Position numbers and translations under genes: made by a program. Under the pieces are notes generated by a model, which worked only from the letters and a program-made list of their open reading frames with translations, did not search any database and had not been told where the DNA came from. A stretch of 64,000 nucleotides of DNA from Nocardioides sambongensis. GTDB lineage: Bacteria > Actinomycetota > Actinomycetes > Propionibacteriales > Nocardioidaceae. The stretch spans positions 2,618,501 to 2,682,500 of the forward strand of contig NZ_CP041091.1 in assembly GCF_006494815.1 (NCBI RefSeq), written 5' to 3'. Shown in pieces: positions 9,493 to 18,938 of the stretch. Numbering within the stretch: position 1 is the first letter of the stretch; each line of letters begins with the position of its first letter.

Positions 9493-10344
9493 TCACGCCC
9501 CGGCCCGGGCCGACCGCGCGTCCTGGGTCAGCTGGCGCAGGAAGTCCAGGACGCCCGCGGGCCCGCGCACCACGACGTCGGCGAGATCCAGCAGGGCGCT
9601 CTGCTCCCGCGAGGCCGAGCAGACCCGGAGCGCGGCCAGCCCCTGCTTCTCCAGCACCTCGACCGCCTCGAACGCCTCCAGGTCGCCCAGGTCGTCGCCG
9701 GCGAAGCAGAAGCCGCGGGCCCGCAGGTCGGCGGCGAGCCTCTCCACGACGATGCCCTTGTGCGCCCCCGAGGAGCGCACCTCGAGCACCTGCCGCCCCG
9801 GCTCGAGGACCAGGCCGTGGTGGGCGGCCAGGTCGCGCAGCGGGTGCAGCAGCCGCTGGAAGGCGGCCTCCGGATCGGCCATCCGCCGGGTGTGCACGGC
9901 GACGGCCAGCCCCTTGTCCTCGATCCAGGCGTCGGCGGCGTCCGCGCGGCGCAGGGCCCGGGGCAGCTCGCGCTCGAAGGTCGCCAGTCCCCGCGGCGGG
10001 CGCGGGCTGACGATCCGGCGGCGACCCGCCGTCCACCTCTCGTTGCCGTACTGGCCGAACAGGTAGAGCTCCTTGCCGGAGGCCTGGATCGCGTCGCCGA
10101 CCTCCTCGAGTCCGCCGAGGTCGAGCGCCTGGCGCGCCGGACGGCCGGTGATCACCGCGATCGCCCGCACCTCGGAGGCGAGGTCGACCAGCACCTCGGA
10201 CGCCTCCGGGTGGATGTGCGCCCGGGTCGGGTCCTCCACGATCGGCGCCAGCGTGCCGTCGAAGTCGAGTCCGACCACGGAGTCGGCGGCCGCTCGCACC
10301 AGCGCGGTGTAGCGGCGTTCACCCTCGAGCGACGAGAACTGCAC
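9493..10344 (-). CDS. otsB: Trehalose-6-phosphate phosphatase
   Basis: 283 residues, HAD superfamily. Motif I reads GLDFDGTLAPI with the nucleophile Asp near residue 27, motif II includes VITGRP, and the late acidic motif is FAGDDLGDLEAF. It dephosphorylates trehalose-6-phosphate in the cytosol, completing the OtsAB route whose first enzyme is encoded at 12558-13970 on the other strand. Start GTG 10344 (VQFSSLEGE) follows a GAGGG. It stands alone on its strand, so otsA and otsB are not one operon here. Confidence 0.93.
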   Translation of the reverse strand: MQFSSLEGERRYTALVRAAADSVVGLDFDGTLAPIVEDPTRAHIHPEASEVLVDLASEVRAIAVITGRPARQALDLGGLEEVGDAIQASGKELYLFGQYGNERWTAGRRRIVSPRPPRGLATFERELPRALRRADAADAWIEDKGLAVAVHTRRMADPEAAFQRLLHPLRDLAAHHGLVLEPGRQVLEVRSSGAHKGIVVERLAADLRARGFCFAGDDLGDLEAFEAVEVLEKQGLAALRVCSASREQSALLDLADVVVRGPAGVLDFLRQLTQDARSARAGA

Positions 10345-10413
10345 ACCCTCATCCCACCACGTCGCGGGGCCCGGCAGGAGCGCGGGAGGCCAACCTCACC
10401 CTCGCGGCGGGGG

Positions 10414-10986
10414 TCAGCCCACGTCGCCGGTGAGGATCAGGGTCAGGTTCTCCGAGCTCATGTCGGAGTCGACGTCGGCCGGCATCACCCGCTGGATGCC
10501 CAGGTCGAGGGCGAGCTGACGCGCCTCTCGCTTCATCCCCGGCGGGTAGTACACGGTCGTGGAGAGCACTGTCCCGTACCAGTTGTCGGCCGCCACGAAG
10601 TTCCAGCCGATCTCGGAGACCTCGTTGCCGACCTCGCCGGCCAGGCCCGCGATGGAGGTGTTGTTGAAGACCACGACGCCGACCTCGTCGCGCTGCACCG
10701 GCGGCTTGGCCTTCTTCGTCGGCTCCGCGGTGGGCTCGGTCTCGGGCTCCTCCGCGGCGTCGTCGGTCGGGTCCGCCGACGCGGAGGGGTCGGCCTCGGC
10801 GACGGTGGTGATCTCCCGCTCCGAGGGATCGGTGTCGCGGGTCACCACGAAGGCGACGGCGGCGAGCGCCACCGCCACGATGCTGAGCAGTACGACGGGC
10901 GAGGGCAGCACCGCACCACGCTGGCCGCGTGCGCGGCGGGAGCGGGGGCGCGGACTGAACGCAGAGGGCCAGGTGGGGAAGGTCAT
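10414..10986 (-). CDS. Membrane-anchored LytR_C domain protein
   Basis: 190 residues: a basic, Ser/Arg-rich cytoplasmic N-terminus, one membrane helix (VVLLSIVAVALAAVAFVV), a Thr/Pro/Glu linker, then a LytR C-terminal-type domain (VVVFNNTSIAGLAGEVGNEV; YYPPGMKREARQLA). Such domains occur outside the cell, alone or attached to cell-wall polymer ligases; the function is unknown. It starts 25 bp after the DUF3263 gene and is probably co-transcribed. As I recall, the same pair (Rv0430-Rv0431) lies near groEL2 in M. tuberculosis, so the neighbourhood looks conserved. Confidence 0.82.
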   Translation of the reverse strand: MTFPTWPSAFSPRPRSRRARGQRGAVLPSPVVLLSIVAVALAAVAFVVTRDTDPSEREITTVAEADPSASADPTDDAAEEPETEPTAEPTKKAKPPVQRDEVGVVVFNNTSIAGLAGEVGNEVSEIGWNFVAADNWYGTVLSTTVYYPPGMKREARQLALDLGIQRVMPADVDSDMSSENLTLILTGDVG

Positions 10987-11011
10987 GGCCGCCGGTCCTT
11001 CCTGGGTCGGG

Positions 11012-11317
11012 TCAGATCTCGAATCCGAGACGGCGGGCCGAGCGCTGGCGCTGGCGCTGCGAGCGCAGCCGCCGCAGTCGGCGTACCAGCAGCGGGTCGG
11101 CGGCGAGCGCCTCCGGACGGTCGATGAGGGCGTTGAGCACCTGGTAGTAGCGGGTCGAGCTCATGTCGAACTTCTCGCGGACCGCGCTCTCCTTCGCGCC
11201 GGCGAACTTCCACCACTGGCGCTCGAACTCGAGGATGTCGCGATCACGCTGGCTCAGGCCGTCGGCAGGCGCCTGGGCACCGGTCGCCTCGGACTGGCTG
11301 CTCGGTTCGGCGTTCAT
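11012..11317 (-). CDS. DUF3263 protein
   Basis: A small (about 101-residue) actinobacterial protein. The conserved core DILEFERQWWKFAGAKESAV and YYQVLNALIDRPEALA, followed by an Arg-rich tail (RRLRRLRSQRQRQR), is the DUF3263 signature. The helical core and basic tail suggest DNA binding, but no function is established. The start at ATG 11317 has a strong AGGAGG; in-frame codons further upstream lack this. It is first in a two-gene unit with the LytR_C protein and divergent from the oxidoreductase at 11485. Confidence 0.9.
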   Translation of the reverse strand: MNAEPSSQSEATGAQAPADGLSQRDRDILEFERQWWKFAGAKESAVREKFDMSSTRYYQVLNALIDRPEALAADPLLVRRLRRLRSQRQRQRSARRLGFEI

Positions 11318-11484
11318 CTGCTTCCTCCTGTTCGCACCTGCGGGAACACGTGCGATCGACCCCATCGTGACGACCACTGTAAACGGCGAATCACACGCAT
11401 GTCATTCAGATCGCTCCGGGCGCGACCCGCGAGTCTCCCAGGTCACACCGCCCGGCCCGCCGCAGGGGTGGGTAGGTTGCCGAC

Positions 11485-12525
11485 ATGGCTGACACCGACC
11501 TGCCCGGCACCGACGTCGGTTGGGGCATCCTGGCCACCGGCAAGATCGCCCGCACCTTCGCCCGCGACCTCGCCGTCACTCCGGGTGCTCGGCTGGCCGC
11601 CGTCGGCTCCCGCAACGGCGACGCGGCGGCGGCCTTCGCGGCCGAGCACGGCGACGACCGGACCGCGTCGCACGGCTCCTACGACGCGCTCCTCGCCGAC
11701 CCGTCGGTCGAGGTGGTCTACGTCGCCACGCCGCACGCCTTCCACCTGGACAACGCCCGGGCGGCCTTCGCCGCCGGCAAGCACGTCCTGTGCGAGAAGC
11801 CGATCGCCCTGGACGCCGCCGACGCCGCGACGATGGTCGAGCTCGCCGTCGCCCACGACCGGTTCCTGATGGAGGCGATGTGGACCGCCTGCCACCCGGT
11901 GATCCGGGCGTTGCGCGACCACCTGGCCTCGGGCCGGTTCGGCACACCGCGCCACCTGCGCGCCGAGCTCGGGTTCCGGGTGGACGCGCCCCCCGGTGAC
12001 CGGATGCTCGACCCGGCGCTGGGCGCCAGCGCGCTGCTCGACATGGGCATCTACCCGTTGACCTTCGCGCACCTGATGCTCGGCGAGGCCGAGTCGCTGA
12101 GCGCGACCGCGACCCTCTCCGGTCGCGGGGTCGACCTGGACGTCGCGATCGCCGGCCGCTACCCGGGCGCGGTCGCCAACCTGTCGGCCTCGATGACGTC
12201 GTGGTCCTCGAGCAGCGCGGCGATCGCCACGGACCTGGGCCGGATCGAGATCGCCGAGTTCTACCACCCCGAACGGGCCGTCTTCGTGCCGCACGACCCG
12301 GCGGCTGGCCCGCAGCCCGACCGGGCGGTCGCCATCACCGCCGAGGAGCCGGTGATCGGCATCGGCTACGGCAACGAGATCGCCGAGGTGAACCGGTGCG
12401 TGCGCGCCGGGCTCCGGGAGAGCCCGCTGGTGCCGCACAGCCAGACGCTCACGGTGCTGCGTCAGATGGACGACCTGCGCGCCCAGGTCGGGGTGCGTTT
12501 CGACGGCCCTCCCGCCGGCGGGTAG
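11485..12525 (+). CDS. Gfo/Idh/MocA-family oxidoreductase
   Basis: 346 residues. An N-terminal Rossmann fold (GWGILATGKIARTFARDL) binds NAD(P), and the motif HVLCEKPIALDAADA carries the family's EKP Lys. The C-terminal half has the usual alpha/beta substrate domain. The family oxidises sugars, inositols or dihydrodiols; the subgroup here resembles trans-1,2-dihydrobenzene-1,2-diol dehydrogenase-like proteins, but the substrate cannot be fixed. It lies 32 bp upstream of otsA on the same strand and may share its transcript. Confidence 0.88.
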   Translation: MADTDLPGTDVGWGILATGKIARTFARDLAVTPGARLAAVGSRNGDAAAAFAAEHGDDRTASHGSYDALLADPSVEVVYVATPHAFHLDNARAAFAAGKHVLCEKPIALDAADAATMVELAVAHDRFLMEAMWTACHPVIRALRDHLASGRFGTPRHLRAELGFRVDAPPGDRMLDPALGASALLDMGIYPLTFAHLMLGEAESLSATATLSGRGVDLDVAIAGRYPGAVANLSASMTSWSSSSAAIATDLGRIEIAEFYHPERAVFVPHDPAAGPQPDRAVAITAEEPVIGIGYGNEIAEVNRCVRAGLRESPLVPHSQTLTVLRQMDDLRAQVGVRFDGPPAGG

Positions 12526-12557
12526 CCACCGACGCACCCACCGATAGGGTGCACGAC

Positions 12558-13970
12558 GTGGCCCACGACCTGGTGATCGTCGCGAACCGTCTCCCCGTCG
12601 ACCGGGTGACCGGTCGGGACGGCGAGACCAGCTGGCGCCGCTCCCCCGGCGGCCTGGTCAGCGCGATCGAGCCGGTGATGCGCGCCGGCGACGGCGTCTG
12701 GGTCGGATGGCCCGGCGGCACCGAGCAGCACCTGGAGCCGTTCGAGGACGACGGCCTGCACCTGGTGCCGATGTCGATGACCGCCGAGGACATCGCCGAG
12801 CACTACGAGGGATTCTCCAACGGGACCCTGTGGCCGCTGTACCACGACGTGGTCGCCAAGCCGGAGTTCCACCGCGAGTGGTGGGACGCCTACACCCGGG
12901 TCAACCGCCGCTTCGCCGAGCGGGCCGCCGAGCTCGCCACCGAGGGCGCCACCGTCTGGGTGCACGACTACCAGCTGCAGCTGGTGCCGCAGATGCTGCG
13001 CGACCTCCGCCCCGACCTGCGCATCGGGTTCTACCTGCACATCCCGTTCCCGCCGGCCGAGCTGTTCCAGCAGCTGCCCTGGCGTCGGCAGATCCTCGAG
13101 GGCCTGCTCGGCGCGGACCTGATCGGCTTCCAGCTCCCCGGGGCCGCGCAGAACTTCGTCCGCCTGGTCCGGCAGCGGGTGGGCCACAAGACGCACCGCG
13201 ACCGGGTGCACCTGCCCGACGGCCGCGAGGTGCGGGCCGCGGCCTTCCCGATCTCGATCGACGCCGCCGGGTTCGAGGAGCTGGCCCGGTCCGAGTCGGT
13301 CGCCGAGCGCACCGCCGCGATCCGCGAGGCGCTCGGCAACCCGCGCAAGATCTTCCTCGGCATCGACCGCCTCGACTACACCAAGGGCATCCACGCTCGG
13401 CTGCGGGCGTTCGGCGAGCTGGTCCGCGACGAGCACTTCAGCGTCGAGGACGCGGTCTTCGTGCAGGTGGCGGTCCCCTCGCGGGAGCAGGTCGAGCAGT
13501 ATCGGATCCTGCGCGACGACATCGACCGTCTGGTGGGCCGGCTCAACGGCGACCTGGGCCGGATCGGGCGACCGGCGATCAGCTACCTGCACTCCTCCTA
13601 CCCGCGGGAGGAGATGGCGGCGCTCTACCGGGCCGCGGACATCATGGTCGTCACCCCCTACCGGGACGGGATGAACCTGGTCGCCAAGGAGTACGTCGCC
13701 TGCCGGATCGACGAGGACGGTGCGCTGGTGCTCAGCGAGTTCGCCGGCGCCGCCGACGAGCTGCGTCAGGCCTGGCTGGTCAACCCCTACGACATCAACG
13801 GGATGAAGGCGGCGCTGCTGGACGCCTACCGGGCCGAGCCCAAGGAGCTGTCCCGGCGGATGAAGGCGATGCGCAAGCAGATCGCCCAGCACGACGTGAA
13901 GGCGTGGGCGGACAGCTTCCTCACCTCGCTGGCCGACGACAGCCGGGAAGCCGGGACCCAGGACCGCTGA
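12558..13970 (+). CDS. otsA: Trehalose-6-phosphate synthase
   Basis: About 470 residues, glycosyltransferase family 20. It joins UDP- or GDP-glucose to glucose-6-phosphate. Signature stretches include [12 protein letters not shown] at the N-terminus, [36 protein letters not shown] and [14 protein letters not shown], all typical and intact. The likely start is GTG 12558 ([11 protein letters not shown]) with AGGG about 8 nt upstream; GTG 12549 would add three residues. Trehalose made with OtsB serves as osmo- and desiccation protectant and, in mycolate-type organisms, as a cell-wall lipid carrier. Confidence 0.95.
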   Translation: MAHDLVIVANRLPVDRVTGRDGETSWRRSPGGLVSAIEPVMRAGDGVWVGWPGGTEQHLEPFEDDGLHLVPMSMTAEDIAEHYEGFSNGTLWPLYHDVVAKPEFHREWWDAYTRVNRRFAERAAELATEGATVWVHDYQLQLVPQMLRDLRPDLRIGFYLHIPFPPAELFQQLPWRRQILEGLLGADLIGFQLPGAAQNFVRLVRQRVGHKTHRDRVHLPDGREVRAAAFPISIDAAGFEELARSESVAERTAAIREALGNPRKIFLGIDRLDYTKGIHARLRAFGELVRDEHFSVEDAVFVQVAVPSREQVEQYRILRDDIDRLVGRLNGDLGRIGRPAISYLHSSYPREEMAALYRAADIMVVTPYRDGMNLVAKEYVACRIDEDGALVLSEFAGAADELRQAWLVNPYDINGMKAALLDAYRAEPKELSRRMKAMRKQIAQHDVKAWADSFLTSLADDSREAGTQDR

Positions 13971-14011
13971 TCGGCCGCCCCGGTCGTCGGTGGTCGGGGT
14001 ACCTTGCCCGC

Positions 14012-15235
14012 ATGGATCTGGTGCCCAAGCCCGGCCAGGTGGTCGCCGCGGCGAGCAACGTGGCGCACAGGCTGCTCTACGGCGGGATCGCCGACCTGCG
14101 GCCGATGCCGCGCACGCTGATCGACGAGGGCCTGCTCCGGGAGGTCTACCACTACCGCCCGGCGGGGACGAGCGGGGAGTCCGGCGAGCCGGTGCTGCTG
14201 GTCACCCCGCTGGCGGCCCCGGCGCTCTGCTACGACCTGCGCCGCGGGTGCTCGCTCGCCGAGCACCTCGTGAGCCGGGGTCGCCCCACCTACCTGGTCG
14301 AGTACGGCGAGGTCTCCTTCCGCGACCGGGCCCTGGGCATGGAGCACTGGGTCGACGAGGTCGTCCCGGCCGCGATCCGCGCGGTCTCCGAGCACGCCGG
14401 CGGCCGTCCGGTGCACGTGGTCGGCTGGAGCCTGGGCGGCATCTTCGCGCTGCTCACCGCCGCCGACGCCGGCGCTGACCTGCCGATCGCCTCGCTGAGC
14501 GTGCTCGGCTCCCCGGTGGACGTCACCCAGGTGCCCCTGATCGCGCCGTTCCGGCCGTTGCTGCACCTGGCCAGCGGCGCCGGCTACACCGGCAACGGCC
14601 TGGTCACCCGGGCCTACCAGGCGATGGGCGGGGCGCCGAAGCCCCTGGTGAAGTGGGCGTTCCAGCTCTCGGCCTTCCAGAAGCTGGTGACCAGGCCGAT
14701 CGCGCTCGCCACCCACATCGACGACCAGGAGTTCCTGGCCCAGGTGGAGGCGGTCGACCGGTTCACCGCCAACATGATCGCCTACCCCGGCCGCACGTTC
14801 GGGCAGCTCTACCACCGGATGGCCAAGGGCAACCAGCTCGCCACGGGCGAGTTCGAGCTCAGCGGCCGCACCATCCGGCTGGCCGACATCGAGGTCCCGG
14901 TGCTGGTCTTCGGCGGGTCGACCGACGGCATCGCTCCGATCCCCGCGGTGCGTGCGATGGTGCCGCTGCTCGCCGCCGCACCGGAGGTCCGCTTCGAGGT
15001 CGTCCCCGGCGGTCACCTCGGGATGCTGACCGGGCGCGCCGCCCGGGACACCACCTGGCCGGTGCTCGACGACTGGTTCGAGGAGTGGTCCGGCCGCTCC
15101 GGCACGCCCGAGGCCACCGGCGGCAGCGACGGCAGCGACGACGACACCGACACCGACACCGGCGACGACACCGCGATCGGCACCAACCGACGCCGCCGCC
15201 ACACCTCGGCCGCCTCCCGGGCGCTGTCCCGATGA
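14012..15235 (+). CDS. PhaC-like alpha/beta hydrolase with Ser nucleophile
   Basis: 407 residues resembling poly(3-hydroxyalkanoate) polymerase: VLLVTPLAAPALCYDLRRG, the elbow GWSLGG, an acid in GGSTDGIAP and the His in VPGGHLGML. PHA synthases use Cys at the elbow, but here it is Ser, so hydrolysis or acyl transfer is more likely than polymerisation. The C-terminus is an acidic Asp/Thr/Gly repeat followed by a basic tail. The stop overlaps the start of the transporter gene (ATGA at 15232), so the two are translationally coupled. The substrate is unknown; the operon context suggests lipid-like or acylated molecules. Confidence 0.8.
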   Translation: MDLVPKPGQVVAAASNVAHRLLYGGIADLRPMPRTLIDEGLLREVYHYRPAGTSGESGEPVLLVTPLAAPALCYDLRRGCSLAEHLVSRGRPTYLVEYGEVSFRDRALGMEHWVDEVVPAAIRAVSEHAGGRPVHVVGWSLGGIFALLTAADAGADLPIASLSVLGSPVDVTQVPLIAPFRPLLHLASGAGYTGNGLVTRAYQAMGGAPKPLVKWAFQLSAFQKLVTRPIALATHIDDQEFLAQVEAVDRFTANMIAYPGRTFGQLYHRMAKGNQLATGEFELSGRTIRLADIEVPVLVFGGSTDGIAPIPAVRAMVPLLAAAPEVRFEVVPGGHLGMLTGRAARDTTWPVLDDWFEEWSGRSGTPEATGGSDGSDDDTDTDTGDDTAIGTNRRRRHTSAASRALSR

Positions 15236-16628
15236 GCGCGCAGCCGCACGGCCCGGGTCTGCCCACCCGGGTCCGGATCGGGTACGGCGCCGGCTCGGTC
15301 GCCACCGGAGCGTTCGGCACCGTGCCGGGGCTGATGCTGCTCCCGTTCCTGACCGACGAGCTCGCCGTACCGGCGCTGCTGGCGGGGGTGATCGTCTTCG
15401 GGCCGAAGGCGTGGGACGTGTTCCTCAACCCGGTCGCCGGCCGGATCAGCGACCGGACGGTGGACCCGCGCGGGCCACGGCGACCGTGGCTGCTGCGGGC
15501 GGGCGTGCTGCTCGCGGTCTGCTTCGCGCTGCTCTTCGCCGGCCCCGACCTGGGCTCGACGGCGGCCGACGCGGCGTGGGTGCTGGTCTTCTTCTTCGCC
15601 TGCGCGAGCGCGTACGCCTTCTTCCAGGTGCCGTACGTGTCGATGCCCGCGGAGATCGCCTCGACCGCCGCGGAGCGGACCCGGCTGATGACCTGGCGGG
15701 TGGCGATCCTGGCGTTCACCATCATGCTGGCCGGCGCCAGCGCGCCGGCACTGCGCGACGCCGTCGGTGGCCGGGACGGCTACCGGGTGATGGGCGTGGC
15801 GATGGCGGTGGTGATCCTGGTCGGCGTGCTGCTCGCCTACCGCGGCACCCGGGACGCCCCGCTGGGCGCGGTGACGCCCGGTGCCGGGTCGCTGCGCGAC
15901 CAGCTGCGCATCGTCGCCGGCGCCCGTGACTTCCGGCTGCTGCTGGTGACCTTCGTGCTGCAGGCGCTGGCCACCGGCTGCATGCTGGCCGGGGTCGACT
16001 ACCTGGCCGGCGACGTGCTCGGCCGGCAGAGCGCGAGCACCGTCCTCTTCGTCTGCTTCGTCGGGCCGGCGCTGCTGCTCACCCCGGCCTGGGCGGCGCT
16101 GGGTCGTCGCACCGGCAAGAGGACGGGCTACCTGATCGCCTCGGTCATCCTGGCCGCGGGGGCCGCACTGGCGACCGCGGCCGGGTCCGCCCCGGCCGGC
16201 GCCGTCTTCGCCGCGGTCGCACTGGTCGGTGTCGGCTACGCCGGGGTGCAGGTCTTCCCGCTCTCGATGCTCCCCGACGCCGCCGCCGTCGACGCGGCCC
16301 GGACCGGCTCCTCGCGGGTCGGTGTCTACACCGGCGTCTGGACCGCCGGCGAGACGCTCGGCCTGGCGCTGGGCCCCGGCCTCTTCGCCGTCGTGCTGGC
16401 GATCGGCGGCTACCGGTCCAGCGCGGGCGGCGAGGTGGTGCAGCCGGACAGCGCGCTGACCGCGATCACCATCGGCTTCTCGCTGCTGCCGGCCGCCCTG
16501 GTGCTGCTGAGCCTGCTCTGGCTGCGCGGCTACTCCCTCGACGAGCGCACCGTCGACGCCAGCGCCGCCGCGGCGACCCCCACACGCCTCCCCACCCCGT
16601 CCCCGACAGCGAGGAACCGACCCGATGA
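15232..16628 (+). CDS. MFS/GPH-type transporter
   Basis: About 465 residues with roughly 12 hydrophobic helices, of the glycoside-pentoside-hexuronide:cation symporter type (RIGYGAGSVATGAFGTVPG; FGPKAWDVFLNPVAGRISD; the loop DPRGPRRPWLL). The frame runs without a stop into the next gene because a base appears to be missing in the C-run at 16577-16581. Restoring it gives a tail ending DSEEPTR and a TGA at 16626 that overlaps the next ATG by 4 nt. The substrate is unknown. Coupling on both sides to a hydrolase and a PLP lyase implies a shared pathway. Confidence 0.8.
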
Positions 16629-18054
16629 CCCCTGCGGAGCTCCGCACCCGCCTCGCCGCCCTGCAGTCCGGGACCTCCCGGTCCACGGCGGCCGGACCCT
16701 GGCCTACGTCTACGACGCCGGGCTGCCCGAGACCGACGCCCTGGCCCGGGAGGCCGTCGCCGCCTTCGCCGGCAGCAACGGTCTCGACCCGACCGCCTTC
16801 CCGAGCCTGCTGACCATGGAGAACGAGCTGGTCGGCTTCGCCGCCGGTCTCCTCGACGGCCCGGAGACGGTGGTCGGCACCCTGACCTCCGGCGGCACCG
16901 AGTCGTGCCTGCTCTCGGTGCAGGCGGCGCGCGACGCCCGTCCGGACATCGCCCGCGCCTCGCTGGTCGTGCCGGACACCGTGCACGCCGCGTTCCACAA
17001 GGCGGCGCACTACTTCGGGATGGAGATCCGGGTGGTGCCCACCGGTCCCGACCACCGCGCCGACCCGGTCGCGATGGACGCTGCCTGCGACGACTCGACG
17101 GTGCTGGTGGTGGTCAGCGCGCCGTCGTACGCGCACGGGGTGATCGACCCGGTGACCGAGGTCGCCGGTGCTGCCGCGGCACGCGGGATCCGCTGTCACG
17201 TCGACGCCTGCATCGGCGGCTGGGTGCTGCCGTTCAAGTCGCGGCTGGGGCGGCCGGTGACCCCGTGGACCTTCGCGGTCGACGGCGTCACCTCGATCTC
17301 GGCGGACCTGCACAAGTACGGCTACGCCCCCAAGGGCGCCTCGCTGCTGCTGCACCGCACCGCCGAGCTGCGCCGCCCGCAGTTCTTCGCCCACGCCGAC
17401 TGGCCGGGCTACACGATGCTCAACGCCACGATGCAGTCCACCCGGTCCGGCGGACCGGTGGCGGGCGCCTGGACCACGGTGCAGGCGATCGGCGTGGACG
17501 GCTACCTCGAGCTCACCCGCGCGGCGCTGGAGGCCACCGACCTGATCGCCGAGGGGATCGAGCGGCTCGAGGGGCTCGACCTGGTCGCGGCGCCGGAGTC
17601 CACGCTGGTCGCGATGACCGCCGGCCCCGGCCTGGACGTGTTCACGGTGGCCGACGAGATGACCGCGCGCGGCTGGTTCGTGCAGCCCCAGCTCTCCTAC
17701 GCCGGCCAGCCGCCGTCGCTGCACCTCTCGGTGAGCGCCGCGACCCTGGACGGGGTGGCCGACTTCCTCGACGCACTGGCCCGCGCCGTCACCGTCGCCC
17801 GCGAGACCGGTCCGGTCCCGGTCGACGCCGACGTGGTGGCGCTGCTCCACTCCCTGGACCCCACCACGCTCAGCGAGGCGGAGTTCGACGCGCTGCTCGC
17901 CGCCGGCGGCCTGGCCGGCGAGGGCGACGCCCCCGGGCTGCCGGAGCAGATGGCGCCGGTCAACGCGCTGCTCGACGCCGCCCCGCCGGCGCTGCGTGAG
18001 GCGGTCCTGGTGGCGTTCCTGGACCGCCTGTCGCGACCGGTGGCGCTAGAGTGA
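16625..18054 (+). CDS. Sphingosine-1-phosphate-lyase-like PLP enzyme
   Basis: Group II decarboxylase-fold PLP enzyme. [27 protein letters not shown] and [14 protein letters not shown] (PLP Lys in HKYGYAPKG) are closest to S1P lyases and related aldehyde-lyases. ATG 16625 begins [16 protein letters not shown], and the frame is lost at the GGG of 16670-16672. One added G gives [17 protein letters not shown] and an uninterrupted protein of about 476 residues. The last roughly 75 residues are an extra helical segment. An S1P lyase-like reaction would split a phosphorylated long-chain base into an aldehyde and phosphoethanolamine, but amino-acid decarboxylation is equally possible. Confidence 0.82.
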
Positions 18055-18190
18055 CCTCAGTCACGGGTGGCATCCCCGCCACACCGGCGGCGTCCCGCGG
18101 AGGGAGTGGGACGGCGACGGGGCGGGCGTGCCGATGGGAGCCCGCGGCCGGGCTCGCTCACGGCGCTGGCGACCCCCTAGGGTCAGCGCC

Positions 18191-18889
18191 GTGAGCGGAC
18201 TCGACGAGCTTCTCGAGCGCGGCCTGATCGCCTCCGACTGGGCCGAGGCGCTGCGCCCGGTGGACGACCGGATCGCCGCCCTGGGCGAGTTCCTGCGCGC
18301 CGAAGTCGCCGCCGGCCGGCCCTACCAGCCCACCGGCGACCGGGTGTTCCGCGCGTTCCGGCGTCCCCTGGCCGAGGTCAAGGTGCTGGTCGTCGGGCAG
18401 GATCCCTACCCCAACCCGGCGCACCCGATCGGGCTCTGCTTCGCGGTGGAGTCCCACGTCCGGCCGCTCCCGCCGAGCCTGGCGAACATCTACACCGAGC
18501 TCGCCGACGACCTCGGCGTGACACCCCCCGAGCACGGCGACCTCTCGGCCTGGTCGGACCAGGGCGTGATGCTGCTCAACCGGGTGCTGACCGTGCGACC
18601 GGGTGAGCCCGGCTCGCACCGCGGGCAGGGGTGGGAGCACGTGACCGCCTGCGCGATCGAGGCGCTGGTCCGGCGTGCGGACGCCGGCGTACCGATGGCG
18701 GCGATCCTGTGGGGAGCGGACGCGCGCGGCCTGCGCCGCCACCTCGGGTCGGTCCCCGCGGTGGAGTCCCCGCACCCCTCCCCGCTGTCGGCGTACCGCG
18801 GCTTCTTCGGCTCCAAGCCGTTCAGCCGGGTGAACGAGCTGCTCGTCGCGCAGGGCGCGGAGCCGATCGACTGGACCCTCCCGGCCTGA
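18191..18889 (+). CDS. ung: Uracil-DNA glycosylase, family 1
   Basis: 232 residues from GTG 18191. Removes uracil from DNA to start base-excision repair. The water-activating motif [16 protein letters not shown] and the leucine-loop motif [13 protein letters not shown] are intact, as is the internal LLNRVLTVR strand. The 130 bp before the gene hold a G/C-rich hairpin-like stretch (a GTCCC/GGGAC stem) but no clear promoter. Together with mug, the LigC-type ligase, the Prim-PolC-like polymerase and dinB, the window holds an unusual number of repair genes, though they are not one operon. Confidence 0.96.
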   Translation: MSGLDELLERGLIASDWAEALRPVDDRIAALGEFLRAEVAAGRPYQPTGDRVFRAFRRPLAEVKVLVVGQDPYPNPAHPIGLCFAVESHVRPLPPSLANIYTELADDLGVTPPEHGDLSAWSDQGVMLLNRVLTVRPGEPGSHRGQGWEHVTACAIEALVRRADAGVPMAAILWGADARGLRRHLGSVPAVESPHPSPLSAYRGFFGSKPFSRVNELLVAQGAEPIDWTLPA

Positions 18890-18938
18890 GCCGAACCCGA
18901 TTCGGCCGGCGCCGGGCCGGCTTGTAGGGTCGATGCAC

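Noticed and set aside
14012..15235. True PHA synthase
   Set aside because: The nucleophile is Ser rather than Cys, and no phasin or phaA/phaB genes are nearby.
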